A DNA stretch of 51,451 nt from the NCBI GenBank assembly GCA_964526325.1, contig CAZGKM010000009.1, forward strand, positions 1 to 51,451, written 5' to 3'. The position numbers and the translations under genes are program-made. Below the pieces are notes generated by a model. It was given only the letters and a program-made list of their open reading frames with translations, had not been told where the DNA came from and did not search any database. This document shows, piece by piece, positions 1 through 9,256 of the stretch. The stretch's first letter is position 1; each line of letters starts with the position of its first letter. Source of the DNA: JACPHD01 sp964526325. Lineage in GTDB: Bacteria; Patescibacteriota; Patescibacteriia; Patescibacteriales; GWC2-42-12.

Positions 1-192
1 AAAAATTTATTATATTATGGTTATATTATAACAAGTTTAATAATTTATGTAAAACTTATTTTATATAATTAAATTATACTCAATTTTCAAATTTATGTAA
101 ATAGATATATATGCCTTAAAACTACTATTCAAGCATAATAAAATTGATTAGAAAACTAAAACGCAGTCAAAAATAAAAAATAATAAATTGCT
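1..192. other. AT-rich gene-free left edge
   Basis: This stretch is almost entirely A and T and has no open frame, clean hairpin or RNA gene that I can support. It lies downstream of the stop codon of the large minus-strand gene that follows, so it is that gene's 3' flank. Confidence 0.6.
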
Positions 193-3192
193 TTATTCTG
201 CCATAAAAGAATAGCGGCAATATATGGTTGTATTGGGATAATTACCATCACTTGCCCAAATCTGAGAATAAGGCAGGTAATTTCCTGGCCTAATTCCTGC
301 GCTACCTACAATTACGGCCGTTGGCCAGGATGAATCATTATAATTAATTTGGTTCCATCCTGACCCTGGGTTTATAGTGCATTTCCAAGCGGATGCAGTA
401 TTCGTATTCATGCTAGTGCAATATCCTCTATTAAGAGTGGCCGAAAAGCCGTAAATAGTGCCCCAATCCCAAGCTTTAATAGCCATGACATTTTTACCAG
501 GCGCTATCTGAACCGGAAAGGACTGCACTGAAGACCAGTCAGCTGCCGTGGAAACAAAATTGCCATTAAAATAAGTTTCATGGGCATTGTCAGCGCAGAC
601 TTGTATATCTGCCGTTATTGGGCAGCATTGTCCGGCGCTACAAATATTAGGAGCTGTGCATATGCCGCAAGTGCCGCCGCAGCCATTGCTACCGCAAACT
701 TTGCCGCTACAATCAGGTGAACAGCAATCAGCCGGACAGTTTGTTATATTTTCGTTGGCGGAATAACAAACCCCATCCCCGCACCAATAATTGGCTTTAA
801 CATGGATAACAAAATCTTTCGTGGCCACAACCTGGCAGCCGTTAGCGGTTGTGGCTTTAACCGTAACGGTTTTATCTCCGGGGTCGGCAGTGTTATTGGT
901 GGGCGTGCCCTGGATAGCGCCGGTATTGGGATTAATGGTCAGCCAGGCCGGACTATTAACTAAGCTGTAGGTTACGGGCGTAGGCGTAGTTGCACTGGCC
1001 TGGGCGTTGAATTGCACCGGACCGTAATACAAAGGCAAAGTAGCTCCGGTCGGATAGACGTAGATTGTGTCATTGGCAATAGACAGGTTGACCGCAAAAT
1101 TCTCATTCACTACCGGCACAGTGAAATTTTTGGCGGTTTCGGCCGAATAAGGAGAGATTGTTTCGTTGTAGAATTGATCTCTGGCTATGACGGTAAAAGC
1201 ATGATCGCCGGCCGGTACGGTTGGTATACCGGTAATCTTGCCGCTGTCATCGGCCGACAATCCGGCCGGCAGATTGGTTATGATAAATTTATCAACATTA
1301 TGCAGATCCGGGTCACTAGCCAGCATTTGGTATGTATAACTGCCGGCGCAACCGATAATAGGAGGCAAAGTCTGGTCGGGTAAAATGGGCGGATTGTTAA
1401 TTAGGGTAATTTTTATATTCATAGGAGCAGAAACAGCATTGTATTTGTCAGTTGCCGTAATAGTAAAATTATAGTCTTTGGTCTGGTCAACCAGCGTCCC
1501 GCTAATAACGGCGTCATGATTATTGACGGCCGTGACCGCGCCCAAACCATTGGGTTGATTGCCGCCGATAGTAAAAGTAAGAGGATAATGCACAGCGCCG
1601 TCAGGGTCGGAAGCCTGAACGGTAAAAGAAAAGGGGCGGCCGATGGTTATGGTTTGGTCGAATATCGGACTAATTGTTGGCGGCTGGTTGGTAACATGAA
1701 TAATGAAAGTTATGGGCGCTGATTGGCCGCGGTAATAATCAATGGCCGTAACGGTTATATTGTAATCTTTAAATTCGCCAATAACAATGCCGGAAATTTT
1801 GTTGTCATGGCCGTTAATTAAAACAGTATCGGTTAAACCGTCGGGCAGACCGGTAATTTCATAAGTTAGCGGGTATTGGCTGTCGGCTTCATTGGCTAAA
1901 ATGGTAAAAGTCAGGTCCTCGCCCACGACTACCGTTTGGTCGGCTACCGGCTGGATTAGCGGCAGATTGGCGTTAGTGACGTTAATGGTGAAATTCTGAG
2001 TAGCGGCCAAGCCGCCCGACCTGATGGTTATGGCCACCAGACAATCCCCGGCCACGCCGGCCTTATCGGCGGTGATTTTCCTTTGCGTGGGTACGACTGT
2101 TGACAGTAAACGCAAATTACTCCATAAATCACAGCCAGAAACCACGGCCATGGACCAGGTCAGGCCGTCGCGATCCGCCTGAATAAAGCCTTGGTAGTTT
2201 TTACCCGAATAGGCTTTAGGCAGATTAGAGCCGGTAAAAAACGGGGTTTGCCCGGGAATTGACACGGTGGGATTGGTGTTAGGGTCGACTTCCGAGCAAG
2301 CGCCTTGGGCAATGTTTACATAGTCTGATTCCATATTGGCGCACAGGCCGTAGCTTAAACCGTCGCCCGAGGCGCTATAGGCATAGGTCAGGCTGCCCGA
2401 CGGCAAAGCGGTCGGTATGGTGCCGTCAAATTTTTTATTCTTATCGTCCCAACAGGTGCCGGGATCAAAATTAGCATTGCTGCAGGCACCCAGTTTATTA
2501 ATAGGGTCAAGAGGCGGAATAATGCCCAGTAGCTTGCCTAGAGTCTCCCGCCAGCTCGGCCAGACCGACAGAGTCTGATTAGGCAGATACGAGCCGGCTG
2601 ACATGGTGGGAAATTTGCTGTTTTTATTCTTGTAGTTATCCAGGGCGATATTCATGTCGGCCAAATCAGACAAACGCTTGGTATCGCGGATAACCCTGGC
2701 TTTTTCACTTAAACAATATTCGTTGGTTGGGCAGTCTTCGGATTTAGAGCAATTTTTTTCCGCGGTTTTAGAGCAATTGCCTGATTGATTGATATTAATA
2801 TTGAATTTCCAATGGGACAGTATCTGACCGAAAATATCCACTGTGGCATCGGTTGCTTCTTGGTTATATGAAATAATGTAGATATTGGTGTAAAAATTAT
2901 CATCAACAACATTGGCCGCGTTAACGTAGACCGTACGGCCGTCTCTGACGGCTTCATAGCCGTCTACGATTAGGGTCTGGGGAGAACCTTGAACTTTGAG
3001 ATTCTTTTTGTACCAGGTTAAAGGAGAATAATGGTCAGGATTGGGCAGAGCGCGGATGGCGATAGCGTCAGGGCTTGCCCCAAGGGCGATTAATGGAGAA
3101 AAAACGGGAAACGAATAGTCTGCTGACAACAGCAAAATAACCGATATTAAAATCAGCTTATAAGTTATGATTAATTTGCGATTATCAAACAT
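193..3192 (-). CDS. Large secreted Ig-like/cadherin-like repeat protein with Cys-rich and galactose-binding-like C-terminus
   Basis: Predicted 999-aa exported surface protein. A hydrophobic N-terminal segment (about residues 10-30) should act as signal or anchor. Residues about 165-225 resemble the extracellular part of CPR pseudopilins (RDTKRLSDLADMNIALDNY) but lack a prepilin helix. Residues about 390-800 hold four or more putative Ig-type repeats with recurring PP-I-DQT, F-T-ASDPDG and G-IPT motifs, as in adhesin-like He_PIG/cadherin-like repeats. Next comes a Cys-rich block (CGDGVC, CGSNGCGGTCG). The C-terminal ~120 residues contain two W-rich segments (GKNVMAIKAWDWG; NYNDSSWPTA) like galactose-binding folds. 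A TATAAT-like -10 lies about 25 bp upstream of the ATG. Function is inferred: surface adhesion or carbohydrate contact. No sortase signal is visible. Fold assignments rest on motif appearance only. Confidence 0.8.
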   Translation of the reverse strand: MFDNRKLIITYKLILISVILLLSADYSFPVFSPLIALGASPDAIAIRALPNPDHYSPLTWYKKNLKVQGSPQTLIVDGYEAVRDGRTVYVNAANVVDDNFYTNIYIISYNQEATDATVDIFGQILSHWKFNININQSGNCSKTAEKNCSKSEDCPTNEYCLSEKARVIRDTKRLSDLADMNIALDNYKNKNSKFPTMSAGSYLPNQTLSVWPSWRETLGKLLGIIPPLDPINKLGACSNANFDPGTCWDDKNKKFDGTIPTALPSGSLTYAYSASGDGLSYGLCANMESDYVNIAQGACSEVDPNTNPTVSIPGQTPFFTGSNLPKAYSGKNYQGFIQADRDGLTWSMAVVSGCDLWSNLRLLSTVVPTQRKITADKAGVAGDCLVAITIRSGGLAATQNFTINVTNANLPLIQPVADQTVVVGEDLTFTILANEADSQYPLTYEITGLPDGLTDTVLINGHDNKISGIVIGEFKDYNITVTAIDYYRGQSAPITFIIHVTNQPPTISPIFDQTITIGRPFSFTVQASDPDGAVHYPLTFTIGGNQPNGLGAVTAVNNHDAVISGTLVDQTKDYNFTITATDKYNAVSAPMNIKITLINNPPILPDQTLPPIIGCAGSYTYQMLASDPDLHNVDKFIITNLPAGLSADDSGKITGIPTVPAGDHAFTVIARDQFYNETISPYSAETAKNFTVPVVNENFAVNLSIANDTIYVYPTGATLPLYYGPVQFNAQASATTPTPVTYSLVNSPAWLTINPNTGAIQGTPTNNTADPGDKTVTVKATTANGCQVVATKDFVIHVKANYWCGDGVCYSANENITNCPADCCSPDCSGKVCGSNGCGGTCGICTAPNICSAGQCCPITADIQVCADNAHETYFNGNFVSTAADWSSVQSFPVQIAPGKNVMAIKAWDWGTIYGFSATLNRGYCTSMNTNTASAWKCTINPGSGWNQINYNDSSWPTAVIVGSAGIRPGNYLPYSQIWASDGNYPNTTIYCRYSFMAE

Positions 3193-3229
3193 AATTAATT
3201 GGTTAAATGATTATATTATAACAAAAAAA

Positions 3230-3248
3230 GCCGTTTTTTAGAAACGGT
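3230..3248 (-). terminator. Rho-independent terminator of the methyltransferase gene
   Basis: The inverted repeat CCGTTT/AAACGG (3231-3236 and 3242-3247) is followed on the minus strand by a run of T. It lies 30 bp after the methyltransferase stop and just before the start of the large secreted-protein gene. Confidence 0.7.
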
Positions 3249-3277
3249 TTTCTTATCGCCTCATAAAGAAAAATATT

Positions 3278-4003
3278 TTAAATTTTATTTTCTATAATTA
3301 AATAATAATTATATTTATCTTTATATATTCTCTCTAATTTAAAACCTGCGGCGGCAACAAGCTTTTTTAAATTATTTTTTGTAAAAATATGATAATAGCG
3401 GCTGCTGATTTTTTCGCCCTTATTATTTTTCCAGTCAAAAAGAATATCGCCGAAGTCCATTGTATTTTTATTTACTAATTTAAGCCAGCTATATTTTATA
3501 ATCAATTTTCTGAATTTCGCCCGGCTCCATAAATTCCAAACGGTAATAATAATTTTACCTCCAGGTTTTAATTTTCTTTTCATCTGTCCAAGCGCCTTAA
3601 GCCGCAGTTCATTTCCCGGCAAATGGTGCAAGACCGCGATGCAAAAAATATAGTTAAAATTATTTTCTTGAATTTTATCCAATTCCAAAACATCGGCAAC
3701 TTGAAATTTGCATTTTGTATTTTGTATTTTGTTTGAAAATTGAAAATTCTTATCAGCCGCCTCAATCAGCTTCTCGCTACTATCTATTCCCAAATAATAA
3801 ATATTTTTATCAATAAAGGCTCCGGCCAGCCTGCCGTTTCCGCACCCCGCGTCCAGCACTCTGTCCCCGTCCTTAATCATGCCGGCTAATTTTACTAATT
3901 CCGGCCATAAATATTTTTTTCTGGTTAGATCAAAATCATCGGCAATTTCTTGATAATTCTGCCTGACTAAATCCAATAAATTTTTTTGCGTTTGTTGGTC
4001 CAT
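3278..4003 (-). CDS. Class I SAM-dependent methyltransferase (Trm9/ALKBH8-like)
   Basis: About 241 aa from ATG 4003. The frame is open for 20 more codons upstream to 4063, but that part is encoded by a dispersed repeat, so MDQQTQKNLL is the better start. Motif I is VLDAGCGNGRLAGAF (SAM binding), followed by LGIDSS (acidic ribose contact) and FNYIFCIAVLHHLPG (motif IV region). The order fits class I methyltransferases, and the N-terminal QNYQEIADDFDLTRKKYLWPE resembles Trm9-type tRNA wobble-uridine methylases. The substrate is a guess. Residues about 84-99 (FSNKIQNTKCKFQ) are encoded by a low-complexity TTTTGTA repeat and look inserted between two conserved strands. It lies 97 bp downstream of recQ on the same strand and ends at a terminator. 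Confidence 0.85.
   Translation of the reverse strand: MDQQTQKNLLDLVRQNYQEIADDFDLTRKKYLWPELVKLAGMIKDGDRVLDAGCGNGRLAGAFIDKNIYYLGIDSSEKLIEAADKNFQFSNKIQNTKCKFQVADVLELDKIQENNFNYIFCIAVLHHLPGNELRLKALGQMKRKLKPGGKIIITVWNLWSRAKFRKLIIKYSWLKLVNKNTMDFGDILFDWKNNKGEKISSRYYHIFTKNNLKKLVAAAGFKLERIYKDKYNYYLIIENKI
3707..3751. repeat. Low-complexity TTTTGTA-type tract inside the methyltransferase gene
   Basis: Near-perfect tandem TTTTGTA units encode an in-frame peptide in the methyltransferase at a position where the family normally has a short loop. Confidence 0.6.
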
Positions 4004-4012
4004 AAACTTATT

Positions 4013-4080
4013 GTCATTCCCGCAGAGACACTCTGTTTTCTTTTTCAGCACCGAGGCTAGCACAGAGGAGCAATCCAGGA
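4013..4080. repeat. Dispersed repeat fragment (TCATTCC...AATCCAGG type)
   Basis: The piece begins with GTCATTCCCGC and ends with GCAATCCAGG, the two ends of a dispersed intergenic repeat seen more completely near 10.2 kb and 20.4 kb. It overlaps the upstream extension of the methyltransferase frame. Confidence 0.5.
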
Positions 4081-4100
4081 GTGTTCGCGCTAAATATAAT

Positions 4101-6161
4101 TCATTTCTTACTCCGCATCTTCGCCATTACCAATTTTATCTCGTCCCAGCTATAATCATCGCCTAACGCTTCGCGAATCGGCGTTAGCTTGTCCGCGCCT
4201 ATTTTTTTAACCGCGGCCATGATTTTTTTCTGCCGTTCGGGCTTTACCAGCTTGCTGATATTAACGCCCAATCCTTTTTCCGCCAAAAAACATAAATGCC
4301 CAACAATCGTGCCGACCGTAAGCTCGCGCGCTTCGGCGATTTTTTCCAGGCTTAACCCCTTATTCCATAATTCCAAAGTTTCCAATTGCGTTAATTTAGT
4401 GGACAGGCCGGAAGTTTTCTTTTTGTTTCTGGTTTCAACCTGCGCTTTTTCTATTTCACCCATATTTTTTACCAAGCAATTATCGCACTTAGCGCATTTT
4501 TTAGATTCAAAATCGCCGAAATAATCCAAAATATATTTTTGCCGGCAATCAAAATGATAAATATAATTTTCCATCAAATCCAATTTTTTATAAGCATGCT
4601 TTAATTTATATTTTAACGCCGCGAAATCAAGCTTAACTTCTTCGCCACCGACGCGTTTTAAAATTTTTAATTCCGTACCGCGAAATGGCGGCATATACTC
4701 CAGTAAATTCAAATCTTTTACTTTCTTAATTAAGCGCAGTAAAGTGTCTTTTTTAATTTGCAAAATATCGGCTATTTCTTCCATATTGGCGTACATGCCG
4801 GCCTCAAGTTCATGCCCATACTTATCAAACAATTTTTTTATCGTCTCGCGCTGTTTTTTATTATTAATTAAACTTTCCGTTTTTAACTTTCCGCTTTTAA
4901 CTTTTAAATACGCCTGCCCGACGCGATCATGCGAACGGGCAACGTAGCCTTCGCGTTCCAAAATTTTTATAGCCGTGCCTACGGCCATTTCCGGCGCCTT
5001 ATCGGAAAGCATCTCTGAAATTTCAGCATAAGTGATTAAAATCGTTTCCGTTTCGTAATTTTTTAAAATTTCATAAATTTCTAAAATCATTTCCGGCGGC
5101 GGATTATCGCCTTTTATAAAAAACTCTTGGAGATAGCGGTCGCGCGGGCTATAAAGCAAAAGGCAAAAACTCTGCTTGCCGTCGCGGCCGGCCCGGCCGG
5201 CTTCCTGGTAATATGCTTCAATCGTGCCCGGCATATCGTAATGGATGACGAACCTGATATCGCGCTTATCTATGCCTAAGCCGAAAGCGTTGGTGGCCAC
5301 GATAACTTTGGCTTTGCCTTTCATAAAATTTTCCTGCACCCATTTCCTGTCTTGCGTATCCATGCCGGCATGATAGCTCACGGCTTCAATATTATTGGCG
5401 AGTAGCGTCTGCAGAAGTTCGTCGGCTCGCGATCTTGTGCCAACGTAAATTATGCCCGTACCGTCCGGCACGCTTGAAATCGCGTCTAAAACAAACTGCG
5501 GCTTACGGCTATCTTGAGTATTAATTACCCCGAACTGTAAATTCGGCCGGGCAAACCCCGTAATCACTAAATTAGGATTAACCAAGCCGAGCTGTTTAAT
5601 AATATCATCTCTGACTTCCAGCGTGGCCGTAGCGGTTAAAGCCACGACCGCCGGACTGCCTAAAAATTCAATCGCGCTTTTTAATTTAATGTAGCTTGGC
5701 CTAAAATCATGCCCCCATTGGCTTATGCAGTGCGCTTCGTCAACCGCGAATAAACTTATTTTTATTTCTTTCAAAGCGGCCGTAAATTCCGCGCTGTAAA
5801 ATCTTTCCGGCGCGATATATAGCAGTTTATATTGCCCGGCTTTAACGGCTTCTACGCGGTTAACGGTTTCAGCCTGGCTGATAGAAGAATTAATAAAAGT
5901 AGCCGGTATGCCGATTTTTTGCAAACCGTCGACTTGATCTTTCATTAAAGCGATCAAGGGGGAAATTACTAAAGTTACTCCGTCCAATACCAGCGCCGGC
6001 AATTGATAACATAACGACTTGCCGCCGCCGGTCGGCATAATTACTACGGTTGATTGGCCGGCTAAAATATTATCGATTACTTTTTCCTGGCCGGGCCTAA
6101 ACGACGAAAAACCGTAATGTATTTTAAGTAACTCCAGAAGTTGTTGTTTTTGATTATCCAT
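4101..6161 (-). CDS. recQ: ATP-dependent DNA helicase RecQ
   Basis: 686 aa, full length for RecQ. It is a 3'-5' DNA helicase acting in recombination and fork repair. Helicase domain 1 has Walker A (MPTGGGKS, about residue 45) and the DEAH box with the RecQ aromatic loop (AVDEAHCISQWGHDFRPSY, about 140). Domain 2 ends with the arginine-finger motif QEAGRAGRDG. A zinc-binding C-x(n)-C-x2-C-x2-C cluster (CRQKYI...CAKCDNC) lies near 540-562. The C-terminus carries a helix-turn-helix (HTH_40-like) region, not an HRDC domain. Residues about 418-430 (KVKSGKLKTES) are encoded by an AACTTTTAACTT-type simple repeat and look like an insertion between the winged-helix and zinc regions. Confidence 0.95.
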   Translation of the reverse strand: MDNQKQQLLELLKIHYGFSSFRPGQEKVIDNILAGQSTVVIMPTGGGKSLCYQLPALVLDGVTLVISPLIALMKDQVDGLQKIGIPATFINSSISQAETVNRVEAVKAGQYKLLYIAPERFYSAEFTAALKEIKISLFAVDEAHCISQWGHDFRPSYIKLKSAIEFLGSPAVVALTATATLEVRDDIIKQLGLVNPNLVITGFARPNLQFGVINTQDSRKPQFVLDAISSVPDGTGIIYVGTRSRADELLQTLLANNIEAVSYHAGMDTQDRKWVQENFMKGKAKVIVATNAFGLGIDKRDIRFVIHYDMPGTIEAYYQEAGRAGRDGKQSFCLLLYSPRDRYLQEFFIKGDNPPPEMILEIYEILKNYETETILITYAEISEMLSDKAPEMAVGTAIKILEREGYVARSHDRVGQAYLKVKSGKLKTESLINNKKQRETIKKLFDKYGHELEAGMYANMEEIADILQIKKDTLLRLIKKVKDLNLLEYMPPFRGTELKILKRVGGEEVKLDFAALKYKLKHAYKKLDLMENYIYHFDCRQKYILDYFGDFESKKCAKCDNCLVKNMGEIEKAQVETRNKKKTSGLSTKLTQLETLELWNKGLSLEKIAEARELTVGTIVGHLCFLAEKGLGVNISKLVKPERQKKIMAAVKKIGADKLTPIREALGDDYSWDEIKLVMAKMRSKK
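4871..4910. repeat. AACTTTT-type simple repeat inside recQ
   Basis: Degenerate tandem copies of a 7-9 bp AACTTTCCGTTTTT-like unit keep the reading frame and encode a Lys/Ser-rich stretch. Similar tracts occur in elp3 and tsaD. Confidence 0.6.
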
Positions 6162-6166
6162 ATATA

Positions 6167-6203
6167 GGCCCCCTTTAGCAAAGGCGGGTTAGGGGGATTT
6201 GAC
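6167..6203. repeat. CCCCCTTTagcAAAGG palindromic repeat, intergenic copy
   Basis: CCCCCTTTAGCAAAGGCGGG followed by GGGGGATTT has the same structure as repeats found inside elp3 (13360) and tsaD (24191). Here it sits between the divergent recQ and pyrC genes. Confidence 0.7.
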
Positions 6204-6227
6204 TTTATTCCATTAATAAACTAATTT
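6199..6227 (+). promoter_or_regulatory. Candidate sigma-70-type promoter of pyrC
   Basis: TTGACT at 6199-6204 and TAATTT at 6222-6227 are 17 bp apart, about 75 bp upstream of pyrC. The -35 box lies at the edge of the palindromic repeat. The -10 is weak, so this is tentative. Confidence 0.35.
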
Positions 6228-6301
6228 AAGATTAACATAATGAAAAAATTAAGACAAAAAACTTAAAATAACCGGTCTTTACAACTTGTTAAGGAGGTAA
6301 T

Positions 6302-7333
6302 ATGAAAGAAATTTTGTTAAGGCAACCTGATGACTGGCATGCGCATCTGCGTGAAGGATCTTTAATGGAAAGCGTTATCGACCTATTTAATGTTTATGGC
6401 CGGGTCGTCTGTATGGGCAACTTGGCCGAACCGGTGGACACGGCGGAAAAAGCTTTGGCTTACCGAAAAAAATTATCGACTCTGGGAAATTTTATGCCGA
6501 TAATCGGAATTATGCTGACAAAAAATTCAACCGTAAAAAAATGGGAAAGCATCATTGATCAATTCGATAAACTGGCGTTTATTAAATACCTGCCCAAGGG
6601 CCTAACCACGAATTCACAATTGGGCATCCCTTGGACAGAGTTGGAAAATTACTGTCCAATTCTTGAATTGGCGCAAAACAAAAAAATTCCCTTATTGATT
6701 CATGCGGAAACCGATTATAGTTTTATGACGGATGAAAAACTCGACGAAATATATCGGGAAGAAGAAACCGTGGCTTTTATTGAGGAGATGGCGCTAGCGC
6801 TACCTGAAATGAAAATCAACATTGAACACGTCAGTACGGCAGCAATGATTAATTTAATTAAAAAATATGATAATCTTTCCGGTTCAATTTCGCCCAACCA
6901 CCTGATCCATTGCTACGAAGATGTTTTCGACGAGAATGGAGAACTTATTAATGCCTATAAATATTTCAAACCGGTAGCTAAAAACCAAAATGACCGAGAC
7001 GCAGTAATTACCGCGACGCTAAGCGGCGATGAAAAATTTTTCTTCGGCTCTGACGCGGCGCCCCATCTTAAAATAGATAAAGAAGTGCATGGAAAGGCCG
7101 GAGCTTTCAACGCCCTAACGAATTTAGCCTATCTTTGCGAATTTTTTGAAAAACAAGGAGCAATGGATAAATTTGAACCGTTCGTTTCCGAGCATGGAGC
7201 TAGAAGATACGGCTTTCCGCTAAATACCGAGATAATAAGATTAAAAAAACAAGCCTGGGAAGTGCCGGCCGTTTATCGCGGTATCGTACCGGACTTAGCC
7301 GGACGAAAAATGGAGTGGCAAATAGTTGAATAA
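6302..7333 (+). CDS. pyrC: Dihydroorotase, PyrC (type II-like)
   Basis: 343 aa, full length for the short PyrC class. It reversibly cyclises N-carbamoyl-aspartate to dihydroorotate in pyrimidine synthesis. Metal ligands are visible in PDDWHAHLRE (HxH, residues about 13-15), in LLIHAETD and NIEHVST, and in FFGSDAAPH (Asp). A textbook ribosome-binding site (AAGGAGG, 5 bp spacing) fixes the start at 6302. The next pathway step, dihydroorotate dehydrogenase, is encoded convergently just downstream. A shared 12-bp stem terminator separates them. Confidence 0.95.
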   Translation: MKEILLRQPDDWHAHLREGSLMESVIDLFNVYGRVVCMGNLAEPVDTAEKALAYRKKLSTLGNFMPIIGIMLTKNSTVKKWESIIDQFDKLAFIKYLPKGLTTNSQLGIPWTELENYCPILELAQNKKIPLLIHAETDYSFMTDEKLDEIYREEETVAFIEEMALALPEMKINIEHVSTAAMINLIKKYDNLSGSISPNHLIHCYEDVFDENGELINAYKYFKPVAKNQNDRDAVITATLSGDEKFFFGSDAAPHLKIDKEVHGKAGAFNALTNLAYLCEFFEKQGAMDKFEPFVSEHGARRYGFPLNTEIIRLKKQAWEVPAVYRGIVPDLAGRKMEWQIVE

Positions 7334-7350
7334 ATTAAAATTTAAAAAAG

Positions 7351-7380
7351 AGGTCGGTTTGTATCATGACAAACCGACCT
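7351..7380. terminator. Bidirectional terminator between pyrC and pyrK-pyrD
   Basis: Perfect 12-bp stem (AGGTCGGTTTGT/ACAAACCGACCT) with a 6-nt loop. It has T-rich tracts on both sides and sits between convergent genes. Confidence 0.9.
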
Positions 7381-7403
7381 TGTTTTATTTTATAAACTTA
7401 GTT

Positions 7404-9161
7404 TTACATAATTTGCGACCCGACCAGCTCTTCTGCGCCGGCCATGCCGTAACCGGAAATAATTTCCCTCAACCGAATTTCAGTTTCAGATACCGCTCTC
7501 GGGTTGTAAAATAAAGCTGTGCCTATGCCAACGGCTTGGGCGCCGGCGATTAGATATTCAGCCGCGCTATCGCCGCTATCTATCCCGGTTTGTCCGATTA
7601 AAGGTATGCCTAAATTCATCTCATAAAGTATTCTTAATTTCCTTAGCGCTAACGCCATGGCTCCGGGGCCGGAATAACCTCCGTAAGTATTGCCTAAAGC
7701 CGCCCGCCTGGTTTTTATGTCAATCTTTAAGCCGGGATGAGTATTGAAGCAGGACAAAGCGTCGGCGCCGCCTTCAATGGCCATTTGAGCGATTTTTTTC
7801 AAATATTCGCCGTCCGGTATGGGAGAAAGTTTTACGATGATAAAAGCTTCGGGCGCCGCAAGTTTAACCGCTCTGACCACGCTATAAGTAGCGGCCGGAA
7901 ATAAACCGAAAATTTTCTCCTTCTTTTTTTTGTTAGGGCAAGAGATATTTACTTCAAAAACTCTTACGCCGCGCTCATATAATATTTCCGCCAAATCAGC
8001 ATACTCATCCACGCTATTACCAAAAATATTAACGATTAAGGTTTTCTTAAAGCTCAGCCAGCGGGAGAGCTTGTCTTTTAAAAATTCTCCCAAACCCACA
8101 TTCTCAAGGCCAATGGCATTAAGCATGCCTCCGGGTATCTCTGCTATCCTCGGGCCTGCGTTACCGGTACGCGGCAATAAAGATAAACCTTTAGTGGTAA
8201 TAGCTCCGGCCTTGCTTATGTCTAAAGACCCGGCTTCAATCTTCTCTAAGTCCAGACAGCCGGCGCAAGTAATAATCGGACCGGATAAAACCAATTTTTT
8301 GCCTTCTTGCCCGGCTAGTATGGTTTTCATTTTTATCTTTTCAGCCGGTTTACGCTCTTTTTTTGGCACAATAACGCCAATATTTGACTGCATTAATTTT
8401 TCCCAATCAATTAATATGCCGGGTAAAAACGGACCATCTTCGCAAAGATGATAATGCCTGCCGCCCTTTTTTGGTATGACGCAGCCCTTGCAAGCGCCTT
8501 CACCGCAAGCCATAAGCGTTTCCATGCCGAGCTGGCAATTTATTTGGTGCCTTAAAGCCATTACGGCAACTTTTTCCAGCATGGCGTTAGGTCCGCAAGC
8601 GATGATAATGGAATTGGTTTTATATTCGCCTGTTTTTAATTCTTCCGCCAGCAAATCGGTTACTAGCCCATTTTTTTCAATAATGGTTTTTCGACGACAG
8701 CCGTAAAGTTTTAGCCATTTTTTATCTTCTTCGTTGCATTGATCCTTACTGCCATAAAGGCAAATCATTTCAGTGGATGAATCTTTCAGCTTTGAAGCTA
8801 GGAGCATTATCCCGGCAATACCGGCGCCTCCGGCTACCAATATTACTTTCTGAAAATAATTAGAGATTTTAATCGGCTTGCCTAACGGTCCTTTAGCGGA
8901 AATTTTATCGCCCGGTTTCCGGCTTGAATAATACTCGGTATTTTCCCCCTTGACCAAAATTCTAATAACGAAAAAATTGGAGTATTGGATAAATACTGAA
9001 AACGGCCGCCACCAAATTTTACTGGCGCAAAATGATTCCAGCATGACGAATTGGCCGGGCTTTGCTTCAAGCGGTCTTTCCGTTCTTAACGTAAGATAAA
9101 AAACGCCGGCTACCCGATCACCTGTACAGCTTATTACTGTTGCCATAAAAATTTTCTTCAT
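7404..9161 (-). CDS. pyrK-pyrD: Fused dihydroorotate dehydrogenase: PyrK electron-transfer subunit plus PyrD catalytic subunit
   Basis: 585 aa in one frame. Residues about 1-95 form a ferredoxin-reductase FAD domain. Residues about 100-210 form an NAD-binding domain (VILVAGGAGIAGIMLLA). A [2Fe-2S] motif C-x4-C-x2-C-x12-C lies near 218-239 and is followed by the PyrK signature EDGPFLPG. From about residue 290 it is a class 1B dihydroorotate dehydrogenase (VNISCPN; GGADALSCFNTHPG; GIPLIGQTGI; AGAQAVGIGTALFYNP). In most bacteria PyrK and PyrD are separate chains forming an alpha2-beta2 complex. Here they are joined, so electrons could pass from FMN through the Fe-S centre and FAD to NAD within one polypeptide (inference). 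AGGAGGGGG lies just before the ATG. Confidence 0.93.
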   Translation of the reverse strand: MKKIFMATVISCTGDRVAGVFYLTLRTERPLEAKPGQFVMLESFCASKIWWRPFSVFIQYSNFFVIRILVKGENTEYYSSRKPGDKISAKGPLGKPIKISNYFQKVILVAGGAGIAGIMLLASKLKDSSTEMICLYGSKDQCNEEDKKWLKLYGCRRKTIIEKNGLVTDLLAEELKTGEYKTNSIIIACGPNAMLEKVAVMALRHQINCQLGMETLMACGEGACKGCVIPKKGGRHYHLCEDGPFLPGILIDWEKLMQSNIGVIVPKKERKPAEKIKMKTILAGQEGKKLVLSGPIITCAGCLDLEKIEAGSLDISKAGAITTKGLSLLPRTGNAGPRIAEIPGGMLNAIGLENVGLGEFLKDKLSRWLSFKKTLIVNIFGNSVDEYADLAEILYERGVRVFEVNISCPNKKKKEKIFGLFPAATYSVVRAVKLAAPEAFIIVKLSPIPDGEYLKKIAQMAIEGGADALSCFNTHPGLKIDIKTRRAALGNTYGGYSGPGAMALALRKLRILYEMNLGIPLIGQTGIDSGDSAAEYLIAGAQAVGIGTALFYNPRAVSETEIRLREIISGYGMAGAEELVGSQIM

Positions 9162-9204
9162 TTCCCCCTCCTATTTTTAAATTGTAATGTACGGTTATTT
9201 AATA

Positions 9205-9233
9205 AAAAGCTTAACTACCTTGAGTTAAGCTCC
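9205..9233 (-). terminator. Terminator downstream of folD
   Basis: Inverted repeat AGCTTAACT (9208-9216) / AGTTAAGCT (9223-9231). On the minus strand it is followed by TTTTATT. It separates folD from pyrK-pyrD. Confidence 0.7.
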
Positions 9234-9256
9234 TTGTTTAATTTTGTTTTTTTATC

